From positions 248,001-312,000 of the forward strand of contig NZ_JAUDUY010000003.1 of the NCBI RefSeq assembly GCF_030380815.1: a DNA stretch of 64,000 nt, written 5' to 3'. A model generated the notes under the pieces. That model worked only from the letters and a program-made list of their open reading frames with translations, was not told the origin of the DNA and did no database searches. Shown here in pieces: positions 18,638 through 27,775 of the stretch (positions within the stretch are counted from its first letter, which is position 1; every line of letters begins with the position of its first letter). The stretch comes from Robiginitalea aurantiaca (GTDB lineage Bacteria > Bacteroidota > Bacteroidia > Flavobacteriales > Flavobacteriaceae). The translations under genes were made by a program, and so were the position numbers.

Positions 18638-21049
18638 TTATCCTTTTGTATAACGCACTTCAATCACCGCACCGCGACCGATTAGCTCAAGTACATCTGC
18701 ATCCGCGGGACCCTCCTGAACCTTTCCTTCCAGGATTTCGAAATTGGATTTCCGAACACCTTCAAGTTTTAATTTCAGGGTCCAGTCCTCTTTTTCCTGA
18801 CTTACTTTCAACACCGTTCGGCCCAAATCATCTATATGATAATACACCGAAACGGCATTATCCGCCACGAGCACATTTTCAAGTCGTGCTTCATTCCAGG
18901 AAGGAGGCATCATGGGAGACACTGTAATCTCCTTTTGTGCGACCATAGGTTGTATCCCGAAGAACTGACCTATAATGGGTATGGCAAAGCTGTAAATATT
19001 CCAGGCCTGAACAATCATGCCATAGTCCGGGGAGACTTCATACATGCTTCCGGGAAGGGCATAGCTAAAGCTTCGGGTCATGCGTTTGAGGTAATCCAGC
19101 GCCTGTTCCGGGCGTCCATAATTGTTTTCTGCGATGGCCTGTACCCCTGTCGGAAGGGTCATAACTGCACCCGTATAGGAGAACACCTTACTTCCTTCAA
19201 AAGAACTCGCATCCGAGCCGGCAGATTCGTCCCGGTCAATGCCCGTGACAAACATCCCGTAAGGGTTGACAAAGTTACGGGCAGTTTCAAGGGCCAATTT
19301 CGCTTTGTCAGGTTCGGCAATCCCCATCTCCATGGGGGTGTTAACTACCCAGTTATGATGTAAAACAAAAGGCTTCAGGTTGTAGTCGGTAGGAGTGTTA
19401 AGGATATTATCCCGGGTTTTCTCCAACTCGGTTACGGCCCATGGTTTGTTCAGCGTATCTGCACGAATAATGGCATCCCCGATAAGATGCAGGGCCTGCT
19501 GGTCAGTTCCCAGGAAGTCCGCATAGGATTGGAATTCATCTGACCAGAAAGCACTGTTAATTTTTTCACGGAGGTCCGAAGCTGTCTCCCTGTACGCATT
19601 GGAAAGTGCGGTTTCTCCTAATACGGCGGCAATTTTACTCGCGTCTGAAAAAGCGGCCTGAGTGTATGTGGCAACGTCTATCATTTCACTGTCCAGTCCG
19701 TGAATTTCCATCATGCCAAAGCCATCCGGAAAGCCATTTTGGTTCCCATCGTTTTCGGACATCAGCCATTCTAAACCTTTTCGAACGGTCGGAAAATATT
19801 TTCTTAGGAAATCGTCCTCCCCATTCCATTGATAAATTCGCCAGATCAGGGTTGCAAATTGGGGGGTCTCATTGATGTTACCCTTATTGAAGACAACCCC
19901 ATTGGTCGACATTTCGTGAATTATCCTGCCATTTCCGTTTATAGCTTCTGAAACACTGTCGATTAACCGGATGGTCTCATGTACGATGTCGCGCTGTCCG
20001 ACAGCCATATAACCCTGAAGGGCATATTCGCTATCTACACCGAACCACCAGGGATAGTCGGGAATTCCTGCGGTAATTCCCCTGCCGATTTCCGGAACAT
20101 CACGAACAAGCCAATCGCAATTGTATTTTAACCATTCAAAAGTTTGATTCAGGGTTGAATCAGGGGTCGTTAATTTTGATCGGGAAGCGAGATCCTTATA
20201 TCGGTTGGACTTCTCCTGTAGCAGGGAAGATTTGTTTTGCTTCAGATTTGAATATGTGGAGCGCGCCTCGCTTTCAGAAGTATAGGATCCGGCAATAACA
20301 AAAGTGACAGTCTGTGATTCTTCCGCCGGGATTTCCAATCTGTACTCAAGCATGGCGGCCTTTCCGAGCCCTTTGTATTTCCCTTCGGTTTCCCGGTGGG
20401 ACCGTACAGGGAGATCTGCTCCGAAGACAACGTACCAGGGGTTTTCGATGTCCTTGATTATCCACGTTTCTGCCTCTGCTTCGAAAGTGCCTATGTCGGG
20501 ATTGTCTTCCATACCGCTGCGTTCTCCCAACCAGGTGGGCCGCAAATCGGAATATCCGGTAAATTCAAATTGGTATGACAGACTGGAGTTACTCGTATTT
20601 CGAAATACATACTGAACAACGATTCCTTGTTCGCCATCCGGGACAAACTGCCATCGGTCGATCTCCAGAGGCATATCTTCCAGCATATATTTATGAAGAT
20701 TTGCCATGGGATAGTTGAAAAATGCCGTTGCTTTTTCTAACGGGATCCGATTATTATCCTTTACAAGGGTGGCCTCAAAACCATCCAGCAGTTTAATGGG
20801 ATGGTTCCAGACTCCTCCCATTTCACCTTTGATATGCCAACCCAGTTCGGGAAAACTACCGTCCTGATGCCCCACCATGTACAGACGGTCCCCAGCTGTA
20901 ACATAGGGGCTGCTTAAATAGGTGTCAGTACCTTGGATATGGGGACTGTCTTTAAGGGCATCTCCAATAGAAAGTGGCATGCTTTCGACCTCCCGGGAAC
21001 AGGAAAGTATTGCACAGGCCAGAAGGAAATACAGGTAGTAACGATTCAT
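18638..21049 (-). CDS. Lipoprotein with six-hairpin glycosidase / glycogen-debranching-like domain
   Basis: An 803-aa predicted lipoprotein: the ATG at 21049 gives a 16-residue signal and lipobox AILSC (Cys17). Residues about 290-700 look like an (alpha/alpha)6-barrel glycosidase of the amylo-alpha-1,6-glucosidase type, with IPDYPWWFGVDSEYALQGY, GRIIHEMSTNG and FPDGFGMMEIHGLD; acidic residues in these motifs are the probable catalytic centre. An N-terminal beta-rich domain precedes it, and a short beta domain ends the protein. As a surface or periplasmic lipoprotein it should act on imported oligosaccharides, not on cytoplasmic glycogen. Substrate unknown. No SusCD or PUL genes adjoin it; recX follows directly. 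Confidence 0.78.
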   Translation of the reverse strand: MNRYYLYFLLACAILSCSREVESMPLSIGDALKDSPHIQGTDTYLSSPYVTAGDRLYMVGHQDGSFPELGWHIKGEMGGVWNHPIKLLDGFEATLVKDNNRIPLEKATAFFNYPMANLHKYMLEDMPLEIDRWQFVPDGEQGIVVQYVFRNTSNSSLSYQFEFTGYSDLRPTWLGERSGMEDNPDIGTFEAEAETWIIKDIENPWYVVFGADLPVRSHRETEGKYKGLGKAAMLEYRLEIPAEESQTVTFVIAGSYTSESEARSTYSNLKQNKSSLLQEKSNRYKDLASRSKLTTPDSTLNQTFEWLKYNCDWLVRDVPEIGRGITAGIPDYPWWFGVDSEYALQGYMAVGQRDIVHETIRLIDSVSEAINGNGRIIHEMSTNGVVFNKGNINETPQFATLIWRIYQWNGEDDFLRKYFPTVRKGLEWLMSENDGNQNGFPDGFGMMEIHGLDSEMIDVATYTQAAFSDASKIAAVLGETALSNAYRETASDLREKINSAFWSDEFQSYADFLGTDQQALHLIGDAIIRADTLNKPWAVTELEKTRDNILNTPTDYNLKPFVLHHNWVVNTPMEMGIAEPDKAKLALETARNFVNPYGMFVTGIDRDESAGSDASSFEGSKVFSYTGAVMTLPTGVQAIAENNYGRPEQALDYLKRMTRSFSYALPGSMYEVSPDYGMIVQAWNIYSFAIPIIGQFFGIQPMVAQKEITVSPMMPPSWNEARLENVLVADNAVSVYYHIDDLGRTVLKVSQEKEDWTLKLKLEGVRKSNFEILEGKVQEGPADADVLELIGRGAVIEVRYTKG

Positions 21050-21133
21050 CTTCAAGGGTTCAAGTAATTTTGAATATAGCGTAAAAATACACATTACCTA
21101 TAAAGGGAAGCGCAGCATGAATGAGGTATGGGC

Positions 21134-21159
21134 AAAAAAAAAGCCCCCTTACGGAGGCT
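21134..21159 (-). terminator. Terminator after the RNase G gene
   Basis: On the minus strand a stem AGCCTCC / GGGGGCT (one G-T wobble) with loop GTAA is followed by an unbroken run of T. It begins a few bases after the RNase G stop codon. Confidence 0.85.
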
Positions 21160-21163
21160 GTTT

Positions 21164-22714
21164 TTAGGTAGTTATCAGGTTGCCATCCCGGTCGGTAAAC
21201 CGGTATTCCAGATAGGTATAGGCATCCCTTGGCATTACTTTGACCCACTTCTTATACTCCAGAAACCATTTGGAGCGTATTGAAGGGAATCCCTTAGTTA
21301 GATATGCGGCAATAAATGGGTGGGCATTAAGCGTAATTGGCTTGTCCTTCCCATTTGATTTAAGGATCCGCTCCAGGGTATCGTTTATTTTTTCGATAAG
21401 CACGATAGGAGCTTCAACTTCTTGTCCTTCACCACTTGGGTTTGCTTCGGTTGTCTTGATGTTGACTTCAGGTCGCACCCGTTGTCTGGTGATCTGGACA
21501 AGCCCGAATTTACTTGGAGGAAGAATCTTGTGCTTTGCACGGTCATCTTTCATTTCGTCCCGGAGGTGGTTAAACAATTTTTTCCGATGTTCCGGACGCA
21601 CCATGTCGATAAAATCCACGACAATAATACCTCCCATATCTCTCAGACGTAATTGCCTGGCGATTTCTGAGGCCGCAAGTATATTGACCTCAAGCGCGGT
21701 ATCCTCCTGATTTTTCGCTTTGTTAGAGCGATTCCCACTGTTCACATCGATCACGTGTAATGCTTCGGTATGTTCGATGATCAGATAGGCACCTTTACTC
21801 ATAGAGGCCGTTCGGCCAAAAGAAGTCTTTATCTGACGTTCGATTCCGAATTTTTCGAAAATCGGAACATTTGAGGCGTATAACTTAACAATGGATTCTT
21901 TTTCAGGGGCGATCTCATGCAGGTAATCCGTAATCTGATTGTAAAGCGTTTCATCGTCCACATGTATCCCGGTAAAGGTGTCATTAAAGACGTCTCTCAG
22001 GATTGAGGAGGCACGATTGAGTTCCACCAGCACTTTGGAAGGTGTATTCGCATTACGTAATTTTTTACACATCGATGTCCACTTGGACATCAGATTTTCG
22101 AGATCCTTATCTAATTCTGCTACTTTCTTGCCTTCGGCAACTGTTCGGATGATAACCCCAAATCCTTTGGGCTTAATGCTCTGAACGAGTCTTTTTAGCC
22201 GGTCCTTTTCTTGCGAACTGCTGATCTTCTGAGAAACTGAAACCCGGTCCGAAAATGGGACCATCACTAAAAACCTGCCAGCTATTGATAATTCTGAACT
22301 AATGCGGGGGCCTTTAGTAGAAATGGGTTCCTTTACGATTTGGACAAGCAGTGCCTGATTCGGCTTGACAACATCTTTAATGCTGCCATTTTTGTCGATC
22401 TCTTTTTCAAATGGAAAGTCTTTCAGGGCATAGTCCTTTATTTTTCCGGACCGTACTCCTTTTATAAACTTCAACATGCTATTGAGCTGAGGGCCCAGAT
22501 CGTGATAGTGCAAAAAGGCATCTTTTTCGTACCCTACATTCACGAAGGCCGCATTCAGGCCGGTAACCGGCTTTCGAATTTTGGCCAGCAGGACGTCGCC
22601 CACGTTAAAATTGTGTTCGTTTTCATCCCGGTGAAGTTCAATCAGCTTTCCATCCTTAAGCAAGGCAAAATCGACGGAATTAGAATCGGATCTTACGATT
22701 AATTCTCTATTCAC
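21164..22714 (-). CDS. rng: Ribonuclease E/G family protein (RNase G type)
   Basis: A 516-aa endoribonuclease involved in rRNA maturation and mRNA decay. The S1 RNA-binding domain is at residues about 35-130 (VGDVLLAKIRKPVTGLNAAFVNVG in outline). The catalytic aspartates appear in HVIDVNSGN and IVVDFIDMV, which bind Mg2+. The CPxCxG zinc-link of proteobacterial RNase E/G is absent: the matching place reads RQRVRPEVNIKT, as I recall is usual for Bacteroidota. There is no C-terminal degradosome scaffold. I use the GTG giving (V)NRELIVRS, matching the family start; an ATG 16 codons upstream is the alternative. The 29-aa basic gene and HU lie just upstream. Confidence 0.92.
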   Translation of the reverse strand: MNRELIVRSDSNSVDFALLKDGKLIELHRDENEHNFNVGDVLLAKIRKPVTGLNAAFVNVGYEKDAFLHYHDLGPQLNSMLKFIKGVRSGKIKDYALKDFPFEKEIDKNGSIKDVVKPNQALLVQIVKEPISTKGPRISSELSIAGRFLVMVPFSDRVSVSQKISSSQEKDRLKRLVQSIKPKGFGVIIRTVAEGKKVAELDKDLENLMSKWTSMCKKLRNANTPSKVLVELNRASSILRDVFNDTFTGIHVDDETLYNQITDYLHEIAPEKESIVKLYASNVPIFEKFGIERQIKTSFGRTASMSKGAYLIIEHTEALHVIDVNSGNRSNKAKNQEDTALEVNILAASEIARQLRLRDMGGIIVVDFIDMVRPEHRKKLFNHLRDEMKDDRAKHKILPPSKFGLVQITRQRVRPEVNIKTTEANPSGEGQEVEAPIVLIEKINDTLERILKSNGKDKPITLNAHPFIAAYLTKGFPSIRSKWFLEYKKWVKVMPRDAYTYLEYRFTDRDGNLITT

Positions 22715-22838
22715 CTGATTAAATTTAGATTCACCCTGTACTAAGGTGAATTGATTAAACAATAGTTATTACAGGTTGTATCGTAAACCCGTCGAATTTC
22801 CTTTATGGAAATTCTATGTCAATGAACGTATTTAAATG

Positions 22839-22866
22839 GAAAAAGTAGTTCTGAGACTACTTTTTC
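22839..22866. terminator. Bidirectional hairpin overlapping the end of the small basic gene
   Basis: GAAAAAGTAG and CTACTTTTTC form a perfect 10-bp stem with an 8-nt loop. The arm on the small gene's side overlaps its last codons and stop. The A/T-rich base supplies a U-run in either direction, so it may terminate or attenuate transcription toward the RNase G gene. Confidence 0.5.
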
Positions 22867-22946
22867 TTGTGTCGGTTTGCTCTACTGCGCTTTTTCCGCT
22901 TGTGAGTAGCTACCTTATGTCTTTTTCTCTTTTTACCACTCGGCAT
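22857..22946 (-). CDS. 29-aa very basic protein, probable ribosomal or RNA-binding protein
   Basis: Translation from the ATG at 22946 gives 29 residues starting MPSGKKRKRHKVATHKRKKR and ending NRHKKK. About 17 of the 29 are Lys, Arg or His. From memory, nearly the same short protein is conserved between HU and the RNase E/G gene in many flavobacteria, which argues that it is real. Its composition is like tiny ribosomal proteins (bTHX, bL36 type), and it may be a Bacteroidota-specific ribosomal protein. I cannot tell which. It lies 19 bp after the HU stop and is likely co-transcribed with it. Confidence 0.8.
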   Translation of the reverse strand: MPSGKKRKRHKVATHKRKKRSRANRHKKK

Positions 22947-22965
22947 AGCTCAATTTTAACAGTTC

Positions 22966-23256
22966 TTATTTAACCTGCACGTTGCTTTTTACTCCTTCGA
23001 TAAACACTTTCGCAGGTTTAAAGGCTGGAATATTGTGGGCAGGTATTTTAATAGTTGTGTTTTTGGAAATATTTCTACCGGTTTTTTCGGCTCTGGTTTT
23101 GATAATAAAACTACCAAACCCTCTTAGGTATACATTGTCGCCGTTTTCAAGAGAAGCCTTAACTTCATCCATAAAGCTTTCAACAGTGGCTTGTACATCT
23201 CCTTTTTCCATTCCCAGTTTTTCTGAGATCCTAGATACGATATCCGCTTTCGTCAT
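22966..23256 (-). CDS. HU family DNA-binding protein
   Basis: A 96-aa HU/IHF-type nucleoid protein that bends and compacts DNA as a dimer. It shows the helical N-terminal half (TKADIVSRISEKLG), the core RGFGSFIIKTRAEKTGRNI, and the DNA-intercalating arm IPAHNIPAFKPAK, where the proline sits at the kink site. Length and order are canonical. A perfect TATATTTG promoter box lies about 30 nt upstream. The gene heads a minus-strand string with the small basic gene and RNase G and is divergent from mutY. Confidence 0.95.
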   Translation of the reverse strand: MTKADIVSRISEKLGMEKGDVQATVESFMDEVKASLENGDNVYLRGFGSFIIKTRAEKTGRNISKNTTIKIPAHNIPAFKPAKVFIEGVKSNVQVK

Positions 23257-23284
23257 TTTAATTTATCTGTCGGTTTCAGGGTTG

Positions 23285-23292
23285 CAAATATA
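23285..23292 (-). promoter_or_regulatory. Promoter -7 element of the HU gene
   Basis: On the minus strand the sequence reads TATATTTG followed by C, a perfect consensus, about 28 nt before the HU ATG. Confidence 0.78.
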
Positions 23293-23347
23293 TAAATATT
23301 ATTGAATCTTTAATCCTGAAAAATCATTTTAAGTGCTTAAATACAGT

Positions 23348-23355
23348 TAGTTTTG
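23348..23355 (+). promoter_or_regulatory. Promoter -7 element of mutY-ssb-gldE-gldD
   Basis: TAGTTTTG followed by C matches TAnnTTTG and ends 18 nt before the mutY ATG at 23374. It overlaps the alternative upstream TTG start, arguing against that start. Confidence 0.7.
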
Positions 23356-23373
23356 CAGCCGCTTCAGCAACAA

Positions 23374-24426
23374 ATGGACTTTTCAGATCGCATTTTAAGT
23401 TGGTATGCTCAAAACAAGAGAGACTTGCCCTGGAGAAAAACCAGGGACCCCTACAACGTATGGCTCTCCGAAATTATTATGCAGCAAACCCGTGTTGCCC
23501 AAGGATTACCATACTATTTAAGGTTTATTGAGCGCTTCCCGGAAGTAGCAGATCTCGCCAGGGCTTCAGAAGAAGAGGTCCTCAAAACCTGGCAGGGATT
23601 GGGATATTACTCAAGGGCCCGAAATCTGCACGCCACGGCACAGAGGGTGGCGACGGATTATCAAGGTACATTTCCCGCGACCTATAAAGAACTGATGGAC
23701 CTTAAGGGGGTGGGCCCTTACACGGCTGCGGCCATTGGATCTATTTGTTTTGACCTCCTAACTCCGGTTGTAGATGGCAATGTATACCGTGTGCTCAGCA
23801 GGTACTTCGGAGTGGAACTCCCCGTGAATAGTGGGGAGGGAAGTCGTTATATAGCGGATCTGGCCGGTCAGGTCATGAGTAAGGAAAGCCCGGGAAATTA
23901 CAATCAGGCGCTGATGGAGTTTGGTGCGCTGCAGTGCATCCCAAGGAATCCGGACTGCCTGGCCTGCCCGCTTTCGGACAGCTGTGTCGCCCTGGCGAAA
24001 AAAAAGGTTTCGCAATTGCCTGTCAAACTACCCAAAAAGGCGGTTCGCAAAAGATATTTCAATTACTTCATGCCTGTTGACCCGGATTTCCAGACCCTGC
24101 TCATAAAACGAAAAGACAAGGGGATTTGGAGGGGATTGTACGAGTTTCCCCTCCTGGAATCCGAGCTTGAATTACCTGATGAGAAGGCCGAAGCTCAGAT
24201 TCTGGAAGGGGTTTTTACCCAGTTGAATGAACCCCTGAAATTCGTAAAGTGCAACCCAATTCCCCTGGTCCACAAGTTATCCCACCAACATTTGTTTGTC
24301 ACGTTTCGCATCCTCTACCTGGGGCATGGATTAAGAGGAGGTGTGCCCATTACCAAAATGCAGTCCTACCCGGTCCCAATCCCAATAGCCAATTTTATGG
24401 AAACAGTTAAAAATTCGTACTTTTGA
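23374..24426 (+). CDS. mutY: A/G-specific adenine DNA glycosylase
   Basis: MutY removes adenine mispaired with 8-oxoguanine. The 350-aa protein has the helix-hairpin-helix-GPD fold: LPWRKTRDPYNVWLSEIIMQQTRV near the start (in outline, with the catalytic Glu in SEIIMQQT), LKGVGPYTAAAI hairpin, the catalytic Asp in TPVVDGNVYRV, and a [4Fe-4S] site C-x6-C-x2-C-x5-C in CIPRNPDCLACPLSDSC. The C-terminal NUDIX-like domain recognises 8-oxoG (GIWRGLYEFPLLE). Start at the ATG downstream of the promoter box; the frame continues upstream to a TTG at 23353. It leads the conserved mutY-ssb-gldE-gldD group. Confidence 0.95.
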   Translation: MDFSDRILSWYAQNKRDLPWRKTRDPYNVWLSEIIMQQTRVAQGLPYYLRFIERFPEVADLARASEEEVLKTWQGLGYYSRARNLHATAQRVATDYQGTFPATYKELMDLKGVGPYTAAAIGSICFDLLTPVVDGNVYRVLSRYFGVELPVNSGEGSRYIADLAGQVMSKESPGNYNQALMEFGALQCIPRNPDCLACPLSDSCVALAKKKVSQLPVKLPKKAVRKRYFNYFMPVDPDFQTLLIKRKDKGIWRGLYEFPLLESELELPDEKAEAQILEGVFTQLNEPLKFVKCNPIPLVHKLSHQHLFVTFRILYLGHGLRGGVPITKMQSYPVPIPIANFMETVKNSYF

Positions 24427-24441
24427 TTAGATATTAAAGCT

Positions 24442-24906
24442 ATGAGCGGAACACTTAATAAAGTAATGCTGATTGGGCATTTAGGAGATGAGGTAAAGCT
24501 CCATTATTTCGATGGAGGAAACTGTATTGGGCGTTTTCCCATTGCTACGAATGAATCCTATACCAATCGTCAGACAGGCGAAAAGGTGACCAATACAGAA
24601 TGGCACAATATCGTTGTAAGGAATAAAGCTGCGGAGATTTGCGAAAAATACCTGAGTAAGGGAGACCTTATATATGTGGAAGGACGCATTAAAACCCGCC
24701 AATGGCAGGGTGAAGATGGCGCGACGCGGTACTCGACAGAAATTCAGGCTTCAGATTTTACATTTCTTTCGAATAAACAGGGAGATGTGAATCCTTCTGC
24801 CGGAGCAGCGAAGCCAACCCAAGCTTCCGCCCCTATGGCTGAAGGCCGGTCGGAGGGAGAAAACCCCCAGGCTGCAGGTCCGGAAGCGGATGACCTGCCA
24901 TTTTAA
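24442..24906 (+). CDS. ssb: Single-stranded DNA-binding protein
   Basis: A 154-aa SSB that coats single-stranded DNA as a tetramer and recruits repair proteins. The N-terminal OB-fold spans residues 1-110: LNKVMLIGHLGDEVKL, then TNTEWHNIVVRNKAAE and GDLIYVEGRIKTRQW. A flexible Ala/Gly/Pro-rich linker follows, and the acidic tip DDLPF is the protein-interaction tail. It sits 15 bp after mutY and 19 bp before gldE. The same tail is also found on the DUF3127 protein at 46161-46538. Confidence 0.96.
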   Translation: MSGTLNKVMLIGHLGDEVKLHYFDGGNCIGRFPIATNESYTNRQTGEKVTNTEWHNIVVRNKAAEICEKYLSKGDLIYVEGRIKTRQWQGEDGATRYSTEIQASDFTFLSNKQGDVNPSAGAAKPTQASAPMAEGRSEGENPQAAGPEADDLPF

Positions 24907-24925
24907 GCAACTAAAGAACTAGCAC

Positions 24926-26254
24926 TTGGACCCTGACCCCCTAGGCGCTGTATTGATCGGGATCGCCCTGAATGGCGGACTGCTCATCAATTTTATCATC
25001 CTTATTGTCCTGCTCATTTGCTCAGGACTCATTTCCGGTGCTGAGGTGGCCTTTTTCGGGCTAAACCAAACAGACCTGAATGAATTCAAGAATACCCCTA
25101 CGTCTAAAGGGGATATCATTCTCAAGCTCCTCGAGAAGCCCAAAAAACTCCTGGCGACGATTCTGATCGCCAACAACGCCATCAATATCGGTATTGTTTT
25201 GCTGCTCAACGATATGGGGGATACGCTCTTCGAAGGGATTGACCAGGTATATCTTGGATTTATTTCCGGCCGATTCGTTCTCGAAGTAGTTCTCGCCACT
25301 TTCCTTATTCTGCTATTTGGGGAGATTCTCCCAAAGATCTATGCCAACAGGAACCGTATGGCTTTTGCCCTTAGGATGACCTATATAGTGCGCGGGATGG
25401 ACGTGATTTTTACACCCCTGACCGCACCCATGCGGAAGGGGACCATTCTATTGTACAAGCGACTGGGAAAGGAAAAATCAAATCTCAGTGTTGACCATCT
25501 TTCCCAGGCTCTGGAATTGACATCTGAAGGCGACACCACCAGGGAGGAACAGAAAATACTCGAGGGCATTGTGTCTTTTGGAAATACGGACACAAAGCAG
25601 GTGATGCGCCCAAGGCTTGATATTTTCGCCCTCGCAGCAGACCTCAAATACCCTGAAGTACTGCAGGAAATCCAAAAGAACGGATATTCCCGCATCCCTG
25701 TATTTGAAGAAAATCTCGATGATGTCCTGGGCGTACTATATGTAAAAGACCTCCTCCCATATATTGAGAGGAAAACATTTAACTGGACCTCTCTGATTCG
25801 AAAACCCTTTTTCGTGCCGGAGAACAAGAAACTCGATGATTTACTTCTCGAATTCCAGAATAAGAAGAACCACCTGGCTGTTGTGGTGGACGAATTCGGA
25901 GGCACTTCCGGGATTGTAACTCTTGAGGACGTAATTGAGGAAATCGTCGGAGATATCAGCGATGAGTTTGACGATGAGGATCTGGTATATTCCAAACTCG
26001 ACGAACACAATTATGTTTTTGAGGGAAAAACCAACTTAAAAGATTTTTACCGGGCCGCCCAGATCGAAGATGATACGGAATTTGAAGCGCAAAAAGGGGA
26101 ATCTGAAACCATAGCGGGTTTTGTTCTCGAGATATCTGGTCGATTCCCGAAACGAGGCGAAAAAATCCCCTTTCTGGGATTCCAGTTTACCGTTGAAAGT
26201 ATAGACAAGAAACGCCTAAAGCAAATCAAAGTAACCCTTCCGCATGAAAAATAG
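24926..26254 (+). CDS. gldE: Gliding motility-associated protein GldE (CNNM/CBS/CorC type)
   Basis: A 442-aa membrane protein. Residues 1-170 form the CNNM-like transmembrane domain (INFIILIVLLICSGLISGAEVAFFGLN in outline, and LIANNAINIGIVLL). Two CBS domains follow around residues 205-330 (MRPRLDIFAL, YSRIPVFEENLDDVLGVLYVKDL, AVVVDEFGGTSGIVTLEDV), then a CorC/HlyC domain at the end. In Flavobacterium, GldE is linked genetically to GldD and gliding/T9SS; the family also includes metal-ion transport proteins. Start is a TTG at 24926 giving (M)DPDPLGAVL, 19 bp after ssb; no nearby ATG keeps the first membrane segment. It overlaps gldD by 11 bp. Confidence 0.93.
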   Translation: MDPDPLGAVLIGIALNGGLLINFIILIVLLICSGLISGAEVAFFGLNQTDLNEFKNTPTSKGDIILKLLEKPKKLLATILIANNAINIGIVLLLNDMGDTLFEGIDQVYLGFISGRFVLEVVLATFLILLFGEILPKIYANRNRMAFALRMTYIVRGMDVIFTPLTAPMRKGTILLYKRLGKEKSNLSVDHLSQALELTSEGDTTREEQKILEGIVSFGNTDTKQVMRPRLDIFALAADLKYPEVLQEIQKNGYSRIPVFEENLDDVLGVLYVKDLLPYIERKTFNWTSLIRKPFFVPENKKLDDLLLEFQNKKNHLAVVVDEFGGTSGIVTLEDVIEEIVGDISDEFDDEDLVYSKLDEHNYVFEGKTNLKDFYRAAQIEDDTEFEAQKGESETIAGFVLEISGRFPKRGEKIPFLGFQFTVESIDKKRLKQIKVTLPHEK

Positions 26255-26813
26255 CATTTATTGTTTACTCGCGTTCCTCCTGTTTGGAACCATAGGGTGT
26301 AAGGATGATCCGATTCCCAAACCGCGGGCTATGTTGCGTCTGGAGTACCCCCAGCAGGAGTATGCACAAATGCAAACCGACTGTCCTTTTGAATTTGATT
26401 ACAACCAGTTGTCACAACCCCAAATCCAGGAGGGATGTAATTTGATTCTGGATTACAAGGAGATGAAAGGCTCCATTTACATATCCTACAAGCCTGTAGA
26501 GGGAAACCTGAAGGAATTGCTTTCCGACGCTCAGAAACTCTCGTATGAGCATGTGGTCAAGGCGGATAACATTTTAGAACAGCCATTTATTAATGGGGAT
26601 GACAGGGTTTATGGAATGTTCTACGAGGTAAAAGGCGATGCGGCTTCCCAGTCTCAGTTCTACGTTACCGACAGTGCAAATCATTTTGTAACCGGGTCCC
26701 TTTATTTTTACGCCAAACCGAATTACGACTCTATCTTGCCGGCAGCCATCTATCTCCAGCGCGATATACGCCGCATTGTCGAATCTATTCGATGGACTCA
26801 GACAAACCCATAA
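26244..26813 (+). CDS. gldD: Gliding motility lipoprotein GldD
   Basis: A 189-aa lipoprotein with an 18-residue signal and lipobox FGTIGC (Cys19). The segment PRAMLRLEYPQQEY followed by CPFEFDYN is characteristic of GldD, needed for gliding and T9SS function in Flavobacterium. The middle contains LILDYKEMKGSIYISYKPV. It overlaps gldE by 11 bp, so the two are translationally coupled. The next gene (dehydratase) begins 10 bp later and could be part of the same transcript. Presence of gldE/gldD suggests a type IX secretion system but does not prove motility. Confidence 0.93.
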   Translation: MKNSIYCLLAFLLFGTIGCKDDPIPKPRAMLRLEYPQQEYAQMQTDCPFEFDYNQLSQPQIQEGCNLILDYKEMKGSIYISYKPVEGNLKELLSDAQKLSYEHVVKADNILEQPFINGDDRVYGMFYEVKGDAASQSQFYVTDSANHFVTGSLYFYAKPNYDSILPAAIYLQRDIRRIVESIRWTQTNP

Positions 26814-26823
26814 ATTGCCCATT

Positions 26824-27771
26824 ATGATTGCCTATTCTCCGGAAGCCCTTCTAGAGTGTCATAGAAAAATCCAGCCGTATCTCCACAGGACCCCGGTACT
26901 GACTTCCCGGTTGTTAAATGAGCTTTCAGGGGCATCACTTTTTTTTAAGTGCGAGAATTTTCAAAGAGGTGGATCCTATAAAATCCGTGGAGCTACCCAT
27001 GCAGTTCTCAGGAAAAAGGAAGAGGGAGCACTACCGGGGGTCGTGACCCATTCCTCCGGAAATTTTGCACAAGCCCTTTCCCTGGCAGCCCAGGCCCTTG
27101 AGATACCGGCTTATATCGTAATGCCTGAAAGTGCACCTGAGGTAAAAAAGCAAGCGGTAAAGCAATATGGAGGGATCGTATATGAATGTGAGTCTACATT
27201 GGAGGCACGGGAAGTAGAGGCAGCCCGGATTGGCAAAGAAACCGGAGCGATTTTCATCCATCCTTCAAACGATCCTGATGTGATGCTCGGACAGGGAACG
27301 GCTGCCCTGGAACTCCTTCAGGACACAGACACCCTGGATTTTATCGTGGCCCCTGTAGGAGGTGGGGGCTTGCTTGGGGGGACAGCGCTTGCTGCTTCAT
27401 ATTTTGGCAAGGGCAGTGTACCCATAGGGGCTGAACCTCTTGCTGTGGACGATGCCTACAGGTCCTTGAAGGCCGGAAAAATTATGGGAAATACGAATAC
27501 GGATACCATCGCAGATGGGCTTAAAACCGTATTGGGATCGTATACTTTTCCCGTCATACAAAAGCATGTCCAAACGATCATACGGGTAGAGGAAACCGAA
27601 ATCATTCGGGCGATGCATCTGATATGGGAGCGAATGAAGATAGTTGTCGAGCCTTCGAGTGCAGTAACCCTGGCAGCTGTACTTAAAGCGCCGGAACGTT
27701 TTAAAGGAAAGCGAACAGGCCTAATTATTTCAGGGGGCAATGTAGATCTCGCACATCTGCCCTTTATTTAA
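26824..27771 (+). CDS. PLP-dependent threonine/serine dehydratase or serine racemase
   Basis: A 315-aa fold-type II PLP enzyme. The Schiff-base Lys lies in GGSYKIRGA (residue about 50), SSGNFAQALSLAA binds the substrate, and the glycine loop VGGGGLLGG binds the PLP phosphate; SGGNVD sits at the C-terminus. There is no C-terminal ACT-like regulatory domain, so it is the short catabolic-type threonine dehydratase or a serine racemase, not the long biosynthetic IlvA. I use the ATG at 26824, since the frame upstream runs back into gldD. Which reaction dominates cannot be decided from sequence. Confidence 0.88.
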   Translation: MIAYSPEALLECHRKIQPYLHRTPVLTSRLLNELSGASLFFKCENFQRGGSYKIRGATHAVLRKKEEGALPGVVTHSSGNFAQALSLAAQALEIPAYIVMPESAPEVKKQAVKQYGGIVYECESTLEAREVEAARIGKETGAIFIHPSNDPDVMLGQGTAALELLQDTDTLDFIVAPVGGGGLLGGTALAASYFGKGSVPIGAEPLAVDDAYRSLKAGKIMGNTNTDTIADGLKTVLGSYTFPVIQKHVQTIIRVEETEIIRAMHLIWERMKIVVEPSSAVTLAAVLKAPERFKGKRTGLIISGGNVDLAHLPFI

Positions 27772-27775
27772 GTGC

